Of a DNA stretch of 64,000 bases, positions 1-13,682 are shown piece by piece. Position 1 is the first letter of the stretch; each line of letters opens with the position of its first letter. The DNA lies in NCBI RefSeq assembly GCF_040412425.1, contig NC_089744.1, positions 31,521,001 to 31,585,000 on the forward strand. The letters run 5' to 3'. Below the pieces are notes generated by a model. It worked only from the letters and a program-made list of their open reading frames with translations, was not told the DNA's origin and ran no database searches. This DNA comes from Macrobrachium rosenbergii (lineage: Eukaryota; Arthropoda; Malacostraca; Decapoda; Palaemonidae). A program made the translations under genes and the position numbers.

Positions 1-613
1 GTAACCATTAACGTAGCAACTACTCCGCAAGACTCAGGATTGATATCGGTGCCAATGATGCCAATCTTAATGACGTACGAGTGTTATATAAGAGGAAGAC
101 CTTGAGATCAAGAGACCTTGAACGTGATAATAAAATGGGTTTTGACGGAGCGTTTTTGCGCATGTGATGCCGCTGGCATGCTCTTAATATTACATTAATG
201 TACAACAGACTTCACTTGCGATATCACTGCCAATCCCGTTCCCCACAACAGTCGTTTCTGCCATAAAGATCAGTTGAATGTTATTTCTAAAACTGAGTAT
301 GGGGAGTTACATTTTAACCAGGATTAATAGAGCACATGATTAACAGAGTACGGGGTTAGTCCGCTTCTGACCAAAATAAGGACAATCTCGCGCATGACGT
401 CGTCTGGCTGCATCTGGCTGAGGTTAAGGTAAAGGAAAGTCATCAGTCAGTATTTGACGTCACCAGAGTGAAGAACACGGAAACTCCCTTAACCCGGATT
501 AAGGCGGTCTTCACCTGGTCAGTCTCAGGATTAATTCGACCAGGATTAATTTTCTTATCCTTTGTTACGTTGAATGATGTGGGTTGCTGATGATGGTTAA
601 GACTGTCATTAAA

Positions 614-614
<1 letters not shown>

Positions 615-680
<66 letters not shown>
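615..680. repeat. (AT)n microsatellite, about 66 bp
   Basis: Uninterrupted TA dinucleotide run followed by a degenerate CATACATATA/TGTG tail. It is typical of the AT tracts throughout this window and has no coding meaning. Confidence 0.97.
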
Positions 681-684
<4 letters not shown>

Positions 685-830
685 CATATATGTCTGTGTG
701 TGTATTTATCTATGTATGTACATATATTAGTCAAAGAATGTAAGGAATCATAAAAGAAACAAAGACACACCTGGTCCGGATTTACACATGCTTACTGCAT
801 TACCCAAATAGCAATAAAAAGACATATGGA

Positions 831-878
831 GGATTATATCAATTCTTTAATTCAGGATTATATCAATCCTTTAATTCA
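831..878. repeat. 24 bp tandem duplication
   Basis: Two adjacent 24 bp units beginning GGATTATATCAAT and ending TTTAATTCA differ at one position (TTC versus TCC). This is a recent small tandem duplication, not a microsatellite. Confidence 0.9.
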
Positions 879-1334
879 GCAGTGCCTGGAGATTGACGGG
901 AACCTCTCTCACCTAAGGCTGTGAAAGAGAGAGAATGCGTGTGGACAAACAATTACCATAGTGACCCTTCATGTCTTTGTTTTCCTGGTTTTCTTCTCCG
1001 GTGCATACCAGTGACGTCACAATCATGCGCAGATGCATAAGGAGGGTCTAGCCCTATAATCTATTAATCCTGATTTTAACCATGGATACCATCCACACAT
1101 AGAAAAATTTTTGTATTACCAAGTACACACTCACATTTACTAATACTATATGAATGAATTGGCGACTCTAAGATGCACCAGACAGCTCAACATTTTCCCA
1201 GTCTTCAAATTAATTAGAACTGCTAAATACTACATTATATGTACGTACAATCACCAAACCTACAACATATCGAATGTCAGTCGTCATTTCATTTCAAAAT
1301 AAAATGAGGAAAATGGCCCCCTTTTCCATATTTG

Positions 1335-1669
1335 CTCGAGTATACCTAGAATAGAACAGAATACAGAATTTAGACCAAAGACCAAGCGCAGGGACCTATG
1401 AGATCATTCAGCGCTAAAACGGAAACTGAAAGCAAAAAGGTTTGAAAGGTGTAGGAGGAAAACTTCGCAGTTGCCCTACGAAACAATTGTTAGGAGAGGG
1501 TGGAAATTAAGATGGAAGAAAGAGAATATGAACGGAGGTACAGCAATAGGAATGAAAGGGGTTGCAGCTAGGGGCCGAAGGGACACTGCAAAAAACCTTA
1601 AGTAATATTTACAGCGCACAGCATGAGGTGCACTGACGGTCCTACCCCACTACGGATCTCAAGTATACC
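1335..1669 (+). mobile_element. Dispersed SINE-like element, copy A, with target-site duplication
   Basis: The body (about 1347-1657) is closely similar to the copies at 5043-5331 and 46400-46692. Shared landmarks in order are GAATTTAG(G/A)CCAAAG, GACCTATGAG, CGCAGTTGC, AAACAATTGTTAGGA, GATGGAAGAAAG, CTAGGG.CCGAAGGGAC and GTGCACTGACGG. It is flanked by CTCGAGTATACC (1335-1346) and CTCAAGTATACC (1658-1669), 12 bp with one mismatch, which I read as a target-site duplication. I see no protein-coding capacity. No poly-A tail and no clear pol III A/B boxes are visible, so 'SINE-like' is an inference from the length, copy number and duplication. It could instead be a non-autonomous DNA element or a fragment of a longer retroelement. 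Confidence 0.8.
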
Positions 1670-2264
1670 AACGTTTCAAAGTAAATTACAACCAAAGCTA
1701 CAATAACAACAACTCTGCCCCGTGGAAAAACAAGCAAAGTTCTGCTCAGTCTATCTTGCACTTGCTTTGAGTCTTGGCGTTTGCTTGTGATGTCCAATGA
1801 AATTCTCCGCCAGAAATGTGCAGAGCGAGATCTGATTCTGGGTACAACTCCTTGATCCATTCACAAACTGCTAATTCTAAGAACCTACATGAGCACAGCC
1901 CAACCCGCCAATCCCACGCCCCCTTGTCCCCAACCTTACTCTTTGGTGCCACGAGGCTTTTGGCACTTCGTGGCAATGCTTTGAACCCCCAACAGGCGAA
2001 GCCACAAATATGTAAGGAGCGGGAGGAGGAGAAGTGCCAGAGTCTTTAGGGCTGAAGATTCACACAACTAAGAAAACAGAAGACTTTCCTAAGACTAAAG
2101 CAACAGACTTGGATCTCCTGTCAACCGAGCCTAACCTTGGCCTAGAATTCGACTCCTGCACAGACAAAGGAGAAAAATACAGAACTGAAATGCGCCTGTG
2201 AATTATGGCGTATAAAATATTCAGCACTCACATGTATGTGCACGTTCACGCGCACACAAATATC

Positions 2265-2267
<3 letters not shown>

Positions 2268-2343
<76 letters not shown>
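2268..2343. repeat. (AT)n microsatellite, about 76 bp
   Basis: Uninterrupted TA run with CACGCGCACACA upstream. Open frames reading IYIYIY on both strands come from this tract only. Confidence 0.97.
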
Positions 2344-2348
<5 letters not shown>

Positions 2349-2349
2349 C

Positions 2350-5029
2350 ATATGTACATATATTTAAAATATATACAGTATATTGTATATATATACCCAT
2401 ACATAAATCACAATCTATTTGATTCCAACATCCACAGTATTCATTTACAAATTTCAATTGTCACCTAGAATGCGTAGTTTTCTTTGCTTAAAACGTTTCT
2501 TTATTAGTCTATCACTCCTGAGCGAGTTACGTTATGATATCACCTTAGGTGCAATAAATTTGCCTAACAACTGGGATATTCGTACGCATACCAGATTACT
2601 ACTTTTTTTTTGAGACAAAAAGACAGTAAGGTACAAAAGATTATTGTACTTGTTCTATTAAGGCACAATAGTAAAAACTAGGAAAAAAATTAAATATTGA
2701 AATATTACTAAAATAAGCACATAACAATCAAAATGAAAAAAGAACTGCGCAAAGATGGAGGCAATGAATAAGCTCATAGTCACTAAAGGCAAATGCAAAA
2801 TTTAAGAAACTAACTTTAGACAGACGAATCACCCCAGTATGCAATTAATACATGATAATCCGTGAACTTCCCGGTTTTATAAAAACACATTATTTCAATG
2901 CAGTCTGAATTTTTTCCTTCGTTTTTATATACTTGGCAGACTATTAGAAACTAGAATAACTTACGAGATTCTCTGACAACGACTCTTCATTAACTTCAAA
3001 TAGCTGTGGTCATGACTCCAAATCTTGAGGTACTTGGTTTGTAATCTTTGGAATTTCCAAGATTTTTATTGTCACGCACTTTCAAGTCTTTCCACTAAAT
3101 ACAATAAATAAAAACACGTGTTTGGGTGGGAAATAATTTGTGTCCTTTGAGAGATAAAATATTTTAAAATGTGTTGTAGATTTGAAACTCTGGACCTTGA
3201 TACTCTTCTGTCTTTCGTTCTCCGCATCGCATTCACCAAGTGACGATATAGAAATTTTTTTACTCAGCTCTGTAGAACACTCGTTTTTTATTAATTCAAT
3301 AACATTGTTATTTGAGAGTTCTGGTCACTCCACATGATTTAATGCAGCTAACAATGCCTACTGCACATTCACGTTGTGTGTACGTAGGTGATGTGCTTCT
3401 CCAAGCTTCAGGATGCTACGGCCGCAAACACTCAGAAAGAGTTAGCGAAAAAGAGATTCATTACGATACTTGAGAGATTTCCATTGACGGTGTGTCGTCA
3501 GCGCAAAAGACGACTAAGCACCACCAATCTGTGAGGATCGACAATCCTCAGATTACTCGGTACGGTGATCGTTTTGTTCCTTTACCGAAAAGTTTCGAGT
3601 TCTATTTGTACTTCGGTTTTCCGTGAATCTCCTAATCTGCCCTTCTTGAAGAAGGCACTTATTTGGCATTACGTTCCGACATTTGTGCTTTCTTTCCCCT
3701 TTCTTCTTGCCTTCCAGCCACGAAGTTGATGCTTTATTTGCAGTTTTTGATGGCTTTGCAACAGACAGTGCGAACTGTGACCGGTACAAAATATATATAT
3801 ATATATATTTGACAAAAGTATTATCAGTCCAGAATTTAAAATTTCAGACAAAATTTGATAGATTTTCCAGTTTTTCTAAGGTTATCATCTTTTAAAATTA
3901 GATCAATTCTGTAAGTTTGGCAATGTTAAAATTTTTAAAGTCGCCCAATATTGCATTTTCCATGATACCAGTTCCATTTCCCACGTCATTAACTATTCAT
4001 ATTCAGCCTTCTGCTTAAGTTAATACAAAATCCAGAAATGTCAATTTTTTACCTATTCTTTCACGTAACACGTCTGCTTAAGGCATAAACAGTTCTATTC
4101 AGCAACTGTCGAGTGCTTATGCACATACTCATCAGCATCCACAATCTACAAACACGGGTGCATGATTAGTTCAAGGAATCGCTTCATCTTCAGTTCTAAC
4201 CTGGCTTTTTTAAAACATTATCAAACTGCCAACTCACCTAATTTCTTTAGATCGTCCACATTAATGCATGATAGCATATATTATATGTATTTTACTATAT
4301 GGCCTAATGTTTCAACTCTGTATAGTATAAAATAACAGCATAAACACATGTTTTTCCTTACTTGTTAAACTGAGCATATTTTCAATGGGTGTAAGTTCTA
4401 GTAACCTATTAAAATACCTAAACATGTTTGCATTTTGTTAAATTATCATGACTTATGTAGTTCTGGCTAATTTTTTTATTATTTTCATCTTTTACTCCTA
4501 CTGTATATTACTTTTATACCGACAACAATCCAAGGTGGTCACGCTCGACAGATTTCAGTGTGCCGGAAAGACGATGTAAACCCAACACCCTGAAAGTAAG
4601 TAGCCATAATGGGATGAAACTACAGCCTACTCGCTTCGATTAACAAAACCCTTCCCTTTCACACCAATTGTATTCGTTCTCGATTTTAAGAGTACCGAAA
4701 CGAATAAATATAAATGGTTATACAGCGTGTGAAGATAAGTAAAAATAAATTTACTTTCAACAGCTACTCTGAATCACAAAGGTACTTCCTATTACTGAAA
4801 GCACATCAGTGAAGTACACACACACACAAATTTCCTTTTAGCTTGTATCAATTTTCGGTGTATTAAAATTAGAAAAAAGTTTTACTTATTATCCTGACTT
4901 TCCACCATCCCAGTATGTACTGGGATTTTTTGAAACAGAAGCAAATAAATTTCAATGGACGTTAGTTTGGTTGCCTTTTATCTTTACTAACGGCTCTCTT
5001 CTAACTTGCTGGCTACAATTTAGCAATGT
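2350..5029. other. AT-rich stretch without recognisable genes
   Basis: I see only short AT-rich open frames, homopolymer runs and a 22 bp AT tract near 3788-3809. No domain, RNA gene or long repeat is recognised. The base composition is that of decapod-type intron or intergenic DNA. Confidence 0.5.
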
Positions 5030-5344
5030 TTTAGTCATTCTTGGAACTGAAATATAAAATTCGGGCCAAAGGCCAAGAGCTGGAACCTATGAGGTTATTG
5101 AGGGTAAAGACGGGTTTGAAGGTGGTACAGGACGAAAACCTCGCAGTTGCACCATGAAACAATTGTTAGGAGAGGGAGGAAAGCAAGATGGACGAACAGA
5201 ATATGAACGGAGGTAAAGTAAAATGAACGAAAGGCGATAGAGCTAGGGACCGAAGGGACGCCTCGAAGAACCTAAAGTAATGCCTACAGTGCACCGGGCG
5301 AGGTGTCCTGACGGCACTACTCTCCTACAGGTTTAGTCATTCTT
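5030..5344 (+). mobile_element. Dispersed SINE-like element, copy B, with perfect 13 bp target-site duplication
   Basis: The body 5043-5331 (about 289 bp) matches copies A and C along its length in the same orientation. The flanks are identical: TTTAGTCATTCTT occurs at 5030-5042 and again at 5332-5344. A perfect 13 bp duplication is what target-primed reverse transcription (LINE-mobilised SINEs) usually leaves. It also sets the ends of the family at about GGAACTGAAATA at the left and CTCCTACAG at the right. This copy has lost part of the AGCGCTG/CAGCGCT hairpin near the 5' end that copy C keeps. No protein is encoded and the transcription promoter was not identified. Confidence 0.87.
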
Positions 5345-5452
5345 AGCTCAAATTACTATTCCTAGGCACATCAGTACGCTTCTACTTCTGCTCCGTATAA
5401 TGTACAACTAGTATTTGTTCTTTGGTATCTGGAACTTACAATCACACGCGAT

Positions 5453-5453
<1 letters not shown>

Positions 5454-5506
<53 letters not shown>
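5454..5506. repeat. (GA)n microsatellite, about 53 bp
   Basis: Uninterrupted GA run starting after ATTA and ending before TTTACAAG. Confidence 0.97.
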
Positions 5507-5510
<4 letters not shown>

Positions 5511-6164
5511 CAAGCGACAAGATCCGGTTCTATTAAATGTACTAATGCCGCTTTCATCGTCATATAAACTATTTAGATTACCACTACAGCTTTAATGATT
5601 ACATAAAAAGTAAAGATTATCACTTCAGCTTTAATTGCCATATAGAATTGTGACCGCTAGCATAACTTTATTTATTACCACTCTCGTTATTGCATTAAGC
5701 CTGAAGAAGTTTCTAGCAGTCAGTTAGCTTAATCATAGTAGTACTACTCAGTTTCTTAGGACAACACTCATCGTTTGAAGGCTAAAGTTGTAAGGGAATG
5801 TTTCCTCACTCCCACAGACAGATAAATCCCCTTCGACTTACATCACTGAGAGATCAACTCGGGTGCCAGTTTCAACAGTGTTCAAGCGAATAAATATCCA
5901 GCTATGGCCGCCACAGCAGATCCCGATATAGACCGCACCCACGTCCTACCCTACATTCACATGGATAGTGTTGCCTAACACTTTATGACCACAACGTCAA
6001 CGTTCACTTTGATGACACTGTTCATTGAGACTATATTACCACCACACACAAAACTACTGTCTGTGTGCGTTTGTGTATATATATACATATATATTTTATG
6101 TATATATACTGTACATATATGTATATATACATATATAACACATACATACATACACACACACACA

Positions 6165-6285
<121 letters not shown>

Positions 6286-6451
6286 ATAAAAGAGTACTTC
6301 AAGTACTAAGATCCACGTGGTCCATCCCAGGGCCATCCCCTCTCATCACTGGCCTCTATGTAAGTAAGCACAATGAAATAACATCGGGCCGGTACGTAAC
6401 GTCCTTACAGTCAGGACTGACCGTATATTACCTTCACTTTTGACGTTCTTG

Positions 6452-6452
6452 C

Positions 6453-6481
<29 letters not shown>
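6452..6481. repeat. (AAT)n microsatellite, about 30 bp
   Basis: Ten AAT units between GACGTTCTTGC and CACAACTG. Some AAT tracts in this window are retroelement tails, but no element body is recognised here. Confidence 0.9.
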
Positions 6482-6483
<2 letters not shown>

Positions 6484-6489
6484 CAACTG

Positions 6490-8660
6490 AAAGGTTATTC
6501 CAGAGACAATACCACACCCAAATACCACTTAACGAACATCAGCCAAGCAATGCCATATCGAGACTATTCAGGTGATAGTCTCGACTACTGTGACAAAATT
6601 CTGGCCGTCTGGCCTAATGCAGTAAACCTTAATCTCACACGCGAGAGATTCACGTATCAGTTTGTCACTGCCAGCTTTTTTGTTCTTATTTTCTAATCAT
6701 TACCAGTAATGACTCGTTTCAGTCCCTTTCAATTAATGACTAGTTTCAGTTCCATCTGACAATTCTTTAATGTTAATTTTCACATTATATCAGACAAGAG
6801 CTGAAGATTCTATGGTCAAAATAATGGTTTAAACTAGTTCATTTTTACCTTCAATGTCTACAATGTTCTCTTGTTAATTTTCTTGTTTAAAATACAGTTT
6901 TTCCCATTTTCATTTAATTTTTAGTATACTATTTCTATCGCCTTGAATGTTTAAATCTTTTACTTTTCCTATTTAACATTTTTAGGTCCACCGTTTGTAC
7001 TTTGAACTATTAGATTTAATGAAACCTCCCCTTTTCTTAAAATATAGCTTCTCTAATTCACCAACGTCAAATGCCGAGGATTTTTGACCAGCTGGACATT
7101 CTTACCCACGCCTGTCCAATCACGGAGGCGATATGATTATTAGAAAGACATGTTCCTAATGGGACTACAGTCCTTCACGAATTCACCCCGTCTACAGCCA
7201 GGATATGGAAAATAAACAAGGAAAAGACAGAAAGAAATCATTCCAAGGCGTGTCAGAGAAAGAGAGGCTCCTGCGGAAAAACATATCGCAGACTACAAAG
7301 TCAAAATATCAACATAAAATTCACTTCATGAGAATCTGGCTACTGTATAAAGTCTGTGCACGGGTAACGAAATACACATTCATCTAACTCACAAAGAAAA
7401 GAACTTGAGTCTCTACGTAAAAATGGATTCATTAAACTATACACTACATCCTTAGGCAAGGCTTAATGATGGGGCTGTCAAGGGCTTGGCCATGCATCAC
7501 AATTCAGCTTCTGACCTACCCTAAGATAAGAGACGTTAGGCGATCTAAGATTAGACTGACAACCTTGAAATACCGGGGAAAATACTATAAAAACCTTCAC
7601 CCTCATTTATATTTCATTCAGCGTTCCGAGTTAAAATCAGACAACCGTGTTACAATTAATCAACGTCAATAGCTGAGGCTGGACCATCCTTTTATTAACA
7701 GTTCCTCACACCATTAAAATAACAGACCGTTTAATACACAAGATTTTACCGGTAACGATACTAAGACAAATCGTACATGGCGTCTACAGTCTTACGATAT
7801 TAGTGTCTGATTTAAATTTCACACAAAAGGTCAGAGAGAGATTTCGACATTCTAGGAGTGATTGATACCAGGGACAGTTCACAAAGGTTAACTTTCGGCT
7901 AATGTGAATAACGCAACCATGGGGGAGGTGGTGGAATACATTCGGGATGCCCTCAACAGTAATGACCAATATATGTTCAGACCAAGACGACTAACGACCA
8001 GTCGATCAGAATAAAAAAGAAGTCCTACACTAAAAAAAAAGGCAACAAACACTAAGACAAAAAAGACAAAACCCTCAAAGGTAGTTACAAAAATGCTTGA
8101 AATCTCCCCTAAAATTAAATAAGTACAAAGAAAATAAAATGGAAACCCTCTTACCCACAGTTGCGTTTAATCTACGGGAGTGAGTGAAGGCGATACCCCA
8201 TCATTTCAGAGAGAAGCTAATAAATCCAGTTCTTACACCCTGACATACGCCACAGCCTATGTACCATTACCACCATTCTTGGGGTTCGAGGCCCCTTTGC
8301 ATAAGGAACGCTCAGCCACATTCATTTGCTCTTGATAATGGAATTTTCTCCTCATCTCTGCAGCGTGAGTTCAAGGTGAAAACCCAGTAGGATTACAACG
8401 AAAATCTTTTGATTCAACTCTTTATTGGATCGGTTAGTGGAAAGCACACTAGGATGTGAGGATGATACCACTTAAATATGCGCATATAAGGATAAGTAAC
8501 ATAAGTTCCTTATAAATCTTATGAAGCTGGTCTATGGGCAACAGACGCGGCATTCTGAAAATTACACCAATTTTCTCAGAGCCTGATTACGCCAACCCCA
8601 CGATGTGATCCTCCCGGGCGTTGATGCTACCATCGTTAAACTCAATGTGGATACATGTTT
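6490..8660. other. Unique-looking AT-rich stretch, nothing recognised
   Basis: Only short open frames (60-70 codons) without motifs are present. I could not assign exons, RNA genes or repeats. Confidence 0.45.
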
Positions 8661-8664
8661 GTGG

Positions 8665-8698
8665 CGGTGTGTGTGTGTGTTTGTGTGTGTGTCTGTAA

Positions 8699-8791
<93 letters not shown>

Positions 8792-8815
8792 CATACATAT
8801 ACATATACACACACA
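8665..8815. repeat. Compound (GT)n ... (AT)n microsatellite
   Basis: GTGTGTGTGT runs at about 8667-8695, a TAAATATATAAAT spacer, then an AT run at 8707-8787 and CATACATACATATACA plus ACACACAC. The GT-to-AT-to-AC order makes the region roughly self-complementary. Confidence 0.93.
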
Positions 8816-9184
8816 CGGGGTACAATTTTCAATTCTCAAGCATTATTGCGAAAACAAAAAAATACAGGTATTAGATATCGAGACCTTGGAGTCGTTAGAA
8901 TGAATCAAGTTTATTTATCTCCGTACCCAATACATAAAGACGATCAGTCCCAAAACAAACCAGCTAAACTCTATAAATTTTTTCCGGTTTCGGTTTTAGC
9001 CGTAGGTATACTGTAAATATATAATCGTATTCGAGAAGCCGTGTTGCATCAGATAAGGAGAGAGAGAGAGAGGACTTGGTTTCCCAATGACTTTTACTTT
9101 GTCACCTTCCCTTTGCCAGTCAACCGAGCGAACGTCTTCTACTCTTCACATGCAGTACCACGACACTCAAGTCACGGATCCACC

Positions 9185-9187
<3 letters not shown>

Positions 9188-9225
<38 letters not shown>
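9188..9225. repeat. (GA)n microsatellite
   Basis: GA run with one GGAGAGAG interruption. A shorter GA run lies at 9058-9073. Confidence 0.93.
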
Positions 9226-10461
9226 TGAGATGTCAGTCAGACATGAGCAACAACGTAAAAACCAACAAATATCAGCATGCAACCAAATCTATTTAAGGAT
9301 TTGCTGAAAAGTGAAAAGTTTGATTGCATAACCGCGCGTTAGTCTTGGGTACAAAATTAAAACGGTTCTATTTCGATGGTAAATGCCTTTCACTGAATCA
9401 CTACGTCAGGATAGGTAGCACATAAACGTCGCAGAGGGGAGGGAAAAAGCAGAAAGACCCGCATAAACAAAATTCCACTCGTGGTAAAAACGGCGAAGTT
9501 CTGTAGATTGTTAGGAATTTGTTTTCCACACAAAACTGTGTGAAACGAAAGGAATGTTTTAAAAAAAAAAAAAAATTATAAAATGTTGCAAAGTATTGAC
9601 GAGGCAAATCAGAACAATGTACTACAAAAGTTTTGTGTAAATATATAGACTTCCGAAGGTGGTTGCAAGGTTATTGTCTCTAATAAAAAAATAAAAATGC
9701 ATAAAAGTTCGAGATCATATGACGTCAGTTGAAAATGCTGTCTTTCATTATATTTCCAAGAGAAAGAATCCAATTAACAAGACGTCATTTGTAAAATATT
9801 TGATTTCACGGGCACTCGTCTCCTCCGTTCTGAATACTTTTACACTTTCTGACAGCTTCCTAAAATTTCCCACAGAAAGACTTGCTTTTTAATTATCCTC
9901 CTCAAGAAAGAAAACTGGTTTGGTTACGCCAGTCTAACGAACCTCGAAAATGCACAGCAGGCCAAGCGCTGTCAGCTGTACATGAGTGTTCATATTGACA
10001 ACGGCAAAAATACATTCGTCATACCGATGCTCGTCCGATTAGCAGGTTAAGCAGCACAGGGCATAGTCAGTAAGCGGAATGGTAACCAGCAAGAAATGAC
10101 AGTCGCCAACAACAAATTAGTCCCTTTAACATCCCTGGGGCTAGCAACTTCATCCGAAATACAGTCGCTGAATAGCGAATGGGTAGCACTTTGGGGAAAC
10201 ATACATATATATAGTAACGAATATTAGGCTATAACTATCCACGGGGAATTATAATTTGATATTTGTGGCGTAATATTCGTGAATATAAAAAATGCTATGT
10301 GTCTGTAAGTTAAAAGTATTAGTATATGTGTATATATGTATAAGCAGTATGCACATATATACTTATTTTTATATACACATATATGGGTAGACTATTGGAA
10401 AGGTTCGGCATCAATATCCTCGAAGAGAGAAAGTACGTTCCAGATAAACACATAAAAGGCA

Positions 10462-10674
<213 letters not shown>

Positions 10675-10931
10675 TATGTATATATATATATATACATAAT
10701 ATATATAGCTTCCAAAATTCTGTATCACAACAGAATTCTTCACAACAGAATTCCTAATCAGAGGTCTAGCTACTTCGAACATTAATTCAAAACTCAAACA
10801 TTTCCATCAAATCTGATACATACCAATCGTTTTTAGAGGAAGTATACTTTATAAGTATCACGGCATCACTTTTTCGGTATGACACTATTTACACATTACT
10901 GGCACATAGATGAAACCAGCTGAATTAAAAT

Positions 10932-10934
<3 letters not shown>

Positions 10935-10995
<61 letters not shown>
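10935..10995. repeat. (CT)n microsatellite, about 61 bp
   Basis: Uninterrupted CT run about 260 bp downstream of the AT tract. It is the complementary orientation to the GA run at 10465. Confidence 0.96.
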
Positions 10996-10998
<3 letters not shown>

Positions 10999-11612
10999 AA
11001 GCCTTATGAATCTATACTCACGGAACCAAACTGAGATAAAGAAAAGGCCGGGTACCTGAAATAAAAACAAAAAGAAAAAATGTTATTTATTTTTTCCTCC
11101 AATTCCTATTTGCATCTAAACAGATAAAACAGTCAAAACTATAAACCTACCATTTTTACGTGAAGAAATGCTACTCGATGTTAAGACTATAAAACGAAAA
11201 TGTCGTTACGAATAAGATCAACATGTGTATAAGAAAAAAATACGCTTCTGAAGAATATAAAAAACATTACTGACAGAAACGTCACTGCTTGGCAGTACTT
11301 AAGTCTACAAGAAAAACTGTTCTTCAGAATAAGAGATCTGATGATTCTAAAACAAATGTTGGTAGGCAATGACCACAACTCTACCACACCAAATAACAAT
11401 CTAATTAATCAATGAAAGGTGAAATTAAAGCTTTATTCTGAATTGATAAATGTTTCACACCTTGATAATCACCTTTTGTCCATAACTTAAAACAACTCAT
11501 TTCAAGGAATAGCCATGTGCATATTTGAGATTTATTTAAAAAAATGTTTCAGGACAGAGGAGCAAGAGATGAAAAAGCAAAAACACAACATTAATAATAC
11601 TAAAATAAGAAA

Positions 11613-11660
<48 letters not shown>
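11613..11660. repeat. (ATT)n microsatellite, about 48 bp
   Basis: Sixteen ATT units. If it is a retroelement tail, the element would lie on the minus strand at higher coordinates, but I recognise no body there. Confidence 0.93.
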
Positions 11661-11663
<3 letters not shown>

Positions 11664-12418
11664 TTATAATAAAAATGTCATCCGTTGATATATTCTCAAG
11701 ACAATGACAACATTTCATGAAAATCAAATCTTCAACTAATTTAGAATGTACACAGACTTTCAGAATGCCATATGTTTCTTAATATAACACAAAAGTTCGC
11801 ATAACTTCTCATTATTATTGGCGGGGCGTGGTTCTAGTTGTCCATCAAAAAGAAATCAACCAATTATATTGATTCGACAAGCCGGAAAAGATATTATAAT
11901 CAACCCAGCCAAGGCCATTACAGTATATCCAGAAAAGGGTAAAGTTGAAATCTGGTGAAAAGGAGTAGAAAGCTGGGAAAGGCAAGAAATACAACGCTAG
12001 AGAATGAGGGAAATACAAATATATAAGAAACGTAAGAAACAAAAGTCTTGAGAAGGAAGGGTCAGACAAAGGAAGAAAGAGACATATGGAAAATTCTTGC
12101 AACAAAACCACAAGTGACCCGGAAGCATGACCCCTGGCGGTGGCAGAGGCCAAAATCTCGTCCAAAACAAACGGCCTGCCAGACCTAGAGAAGGCCATGA
12201 ATCGATAGTCACTGTGTGACATAAGCAGAGTTCACACTGGCGTTAAACAGCTATTTTTACTACCATAATTCTGCAGCATGCTGGCCACCCTCCTGCCTCA
12301 CATATGCTTCTGCCAATGAGACTTTCTCATCCGATATGATTTCCTGGTGACACTCTTCATCTATGAATGCAATAATTGATGTTGCATAAGGAAGGATCAT
12401 TCAGGTTCCAGTCTTTGA

Positions 12419-12479
<61 letters not shown>
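12419..12479. repeat. (AAT)n microsatellite, about 61 bp
   Basis: Uninterrupted AAT run after CAGTCTTTGAG and before CAAGACCAGG. The polyisoleucine open frame through it is artefactual. Confidence 0.95.
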
Positions 12480-13535
12480 CAAGACCAGGTCAACGAGACC
12501 TATCACCTTGATACGCAAAAGTAGACAAGTGTTACCCTCGAAACGACACATAATTTGCAGGTGCAAATTCTAAGCCCTGCGAAGGACATCGTCTGTGTCA
12601 TGTAGTGGCACTTGGCAGCGCCCTGGTTTTGGCACACTCGCACTACGTGACGTCAACTAAACGCTTTGTTGTCTAAAAACCACCGAAGCCGCTGATGCAT
12701 CAAGGTTCGCAATGCACCGCATACGATGAATGTCACCGTTGCAGTGCCCGGGATTACTCCGGCAAAGTCTCACGCAGCTGTCTTTCGTGGCCTGGATGAC
12801 AAAAAACGTTTTCCTTTAATTTAAAATAATTCATGTAAAAATTATATGATATAATATAACTCTCTCTCTCTCTTCTTTCCTTCTAACCGGAATGAATATC
12901 AGCCAAACAGAAAGGCATCAAGGATGACAATCGGAAATCGCCAGGTGGAACCCTCTTGGCCCGTGCCCCACCAGAAAGGCCAAATTGAAGACAAAGAGTG
13001 TTGGAAGGGCAGCAGATGCTGATGCTTATTGCCAGTAACAGGCTCCATCAGCACTCAGTAAAGGGACTCAGAAGGCATGGGTGAAAAGGGGAGAGAGGCG
13101 AATGGGTTGGCAAGGAAAACAGATGAATGAGTGGGAGGACTGAGAGATCTGATGTCAATCTTATCTAAGGTTCAACAACGACATAAACGCTTTTCGAATG
13201 AAGTTAAATACTGGGCGGGTGCCAACGAAGACATGTTCCGAACTGTTCTGACAGAACCTTTGATATAAAAAGTTCCCGGTAAACGTTCGAATAAAGGAAG
13301 AAAACAGTTATGTATCAAAACTAAAAGAACTTGAAACATATCTGGGAGTCACTTCGAACTTACTCCAACTGCAATACAGTACCGATGAAAATCAACAACA
13401 TATAAGTAGTTCAATCCATCACTGTGCTTGCATACTCCGCATTAAAATTAACTCCTAGGAAACATTCCCCTGCATTTTTCCTTAACACTACAAAAGAACG
13501 TGACCTCGCAAATACATTTCCAAAATCCGCATACG

Positions 13536-13537
<2 letters not shown>

Positions 13538-13591
<54 letters not shown>

Positions 13592-13682
13592 AAGTAAGCG
13601 AGAAGAGTGATGATGCGATTCGTTTCAATTGCCGAACCTGGTTCCATTGATCCTCTGTAATTTCTTTTGTTAAACCTGCTGT

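Larger units (their letters stand above)
1..1334. other. AT-rich non-coding stretch with repeated CAGGATTAAT words
   Basis: No gene is recognised here. The motif CAGGATTAAT or close variants recurs at about 318, 497, 524 and 540. An inverted copy of a similar word lies near 1060-1080, so part of this stretch may be a degraded element with inverted ends. It also holds an (AT)n tract and a 24 bp tandem duplication, both listed separately. The small open frame at the left edge has no recognisable content. Confidence 0.5.

Noticed and set aside
2142..2468. Open frames on both strands reading IYIYIY (also at 6 kb, 8.6 kb, 10.5 kb, 25.4 kb, 38 kb, 47.5 kb, 61 kb, 62.3 kb, 63.7 kb)
   Set aside because: They are translations of (AT)n microsatellites, open in all frames because the repeat has no stop codons.
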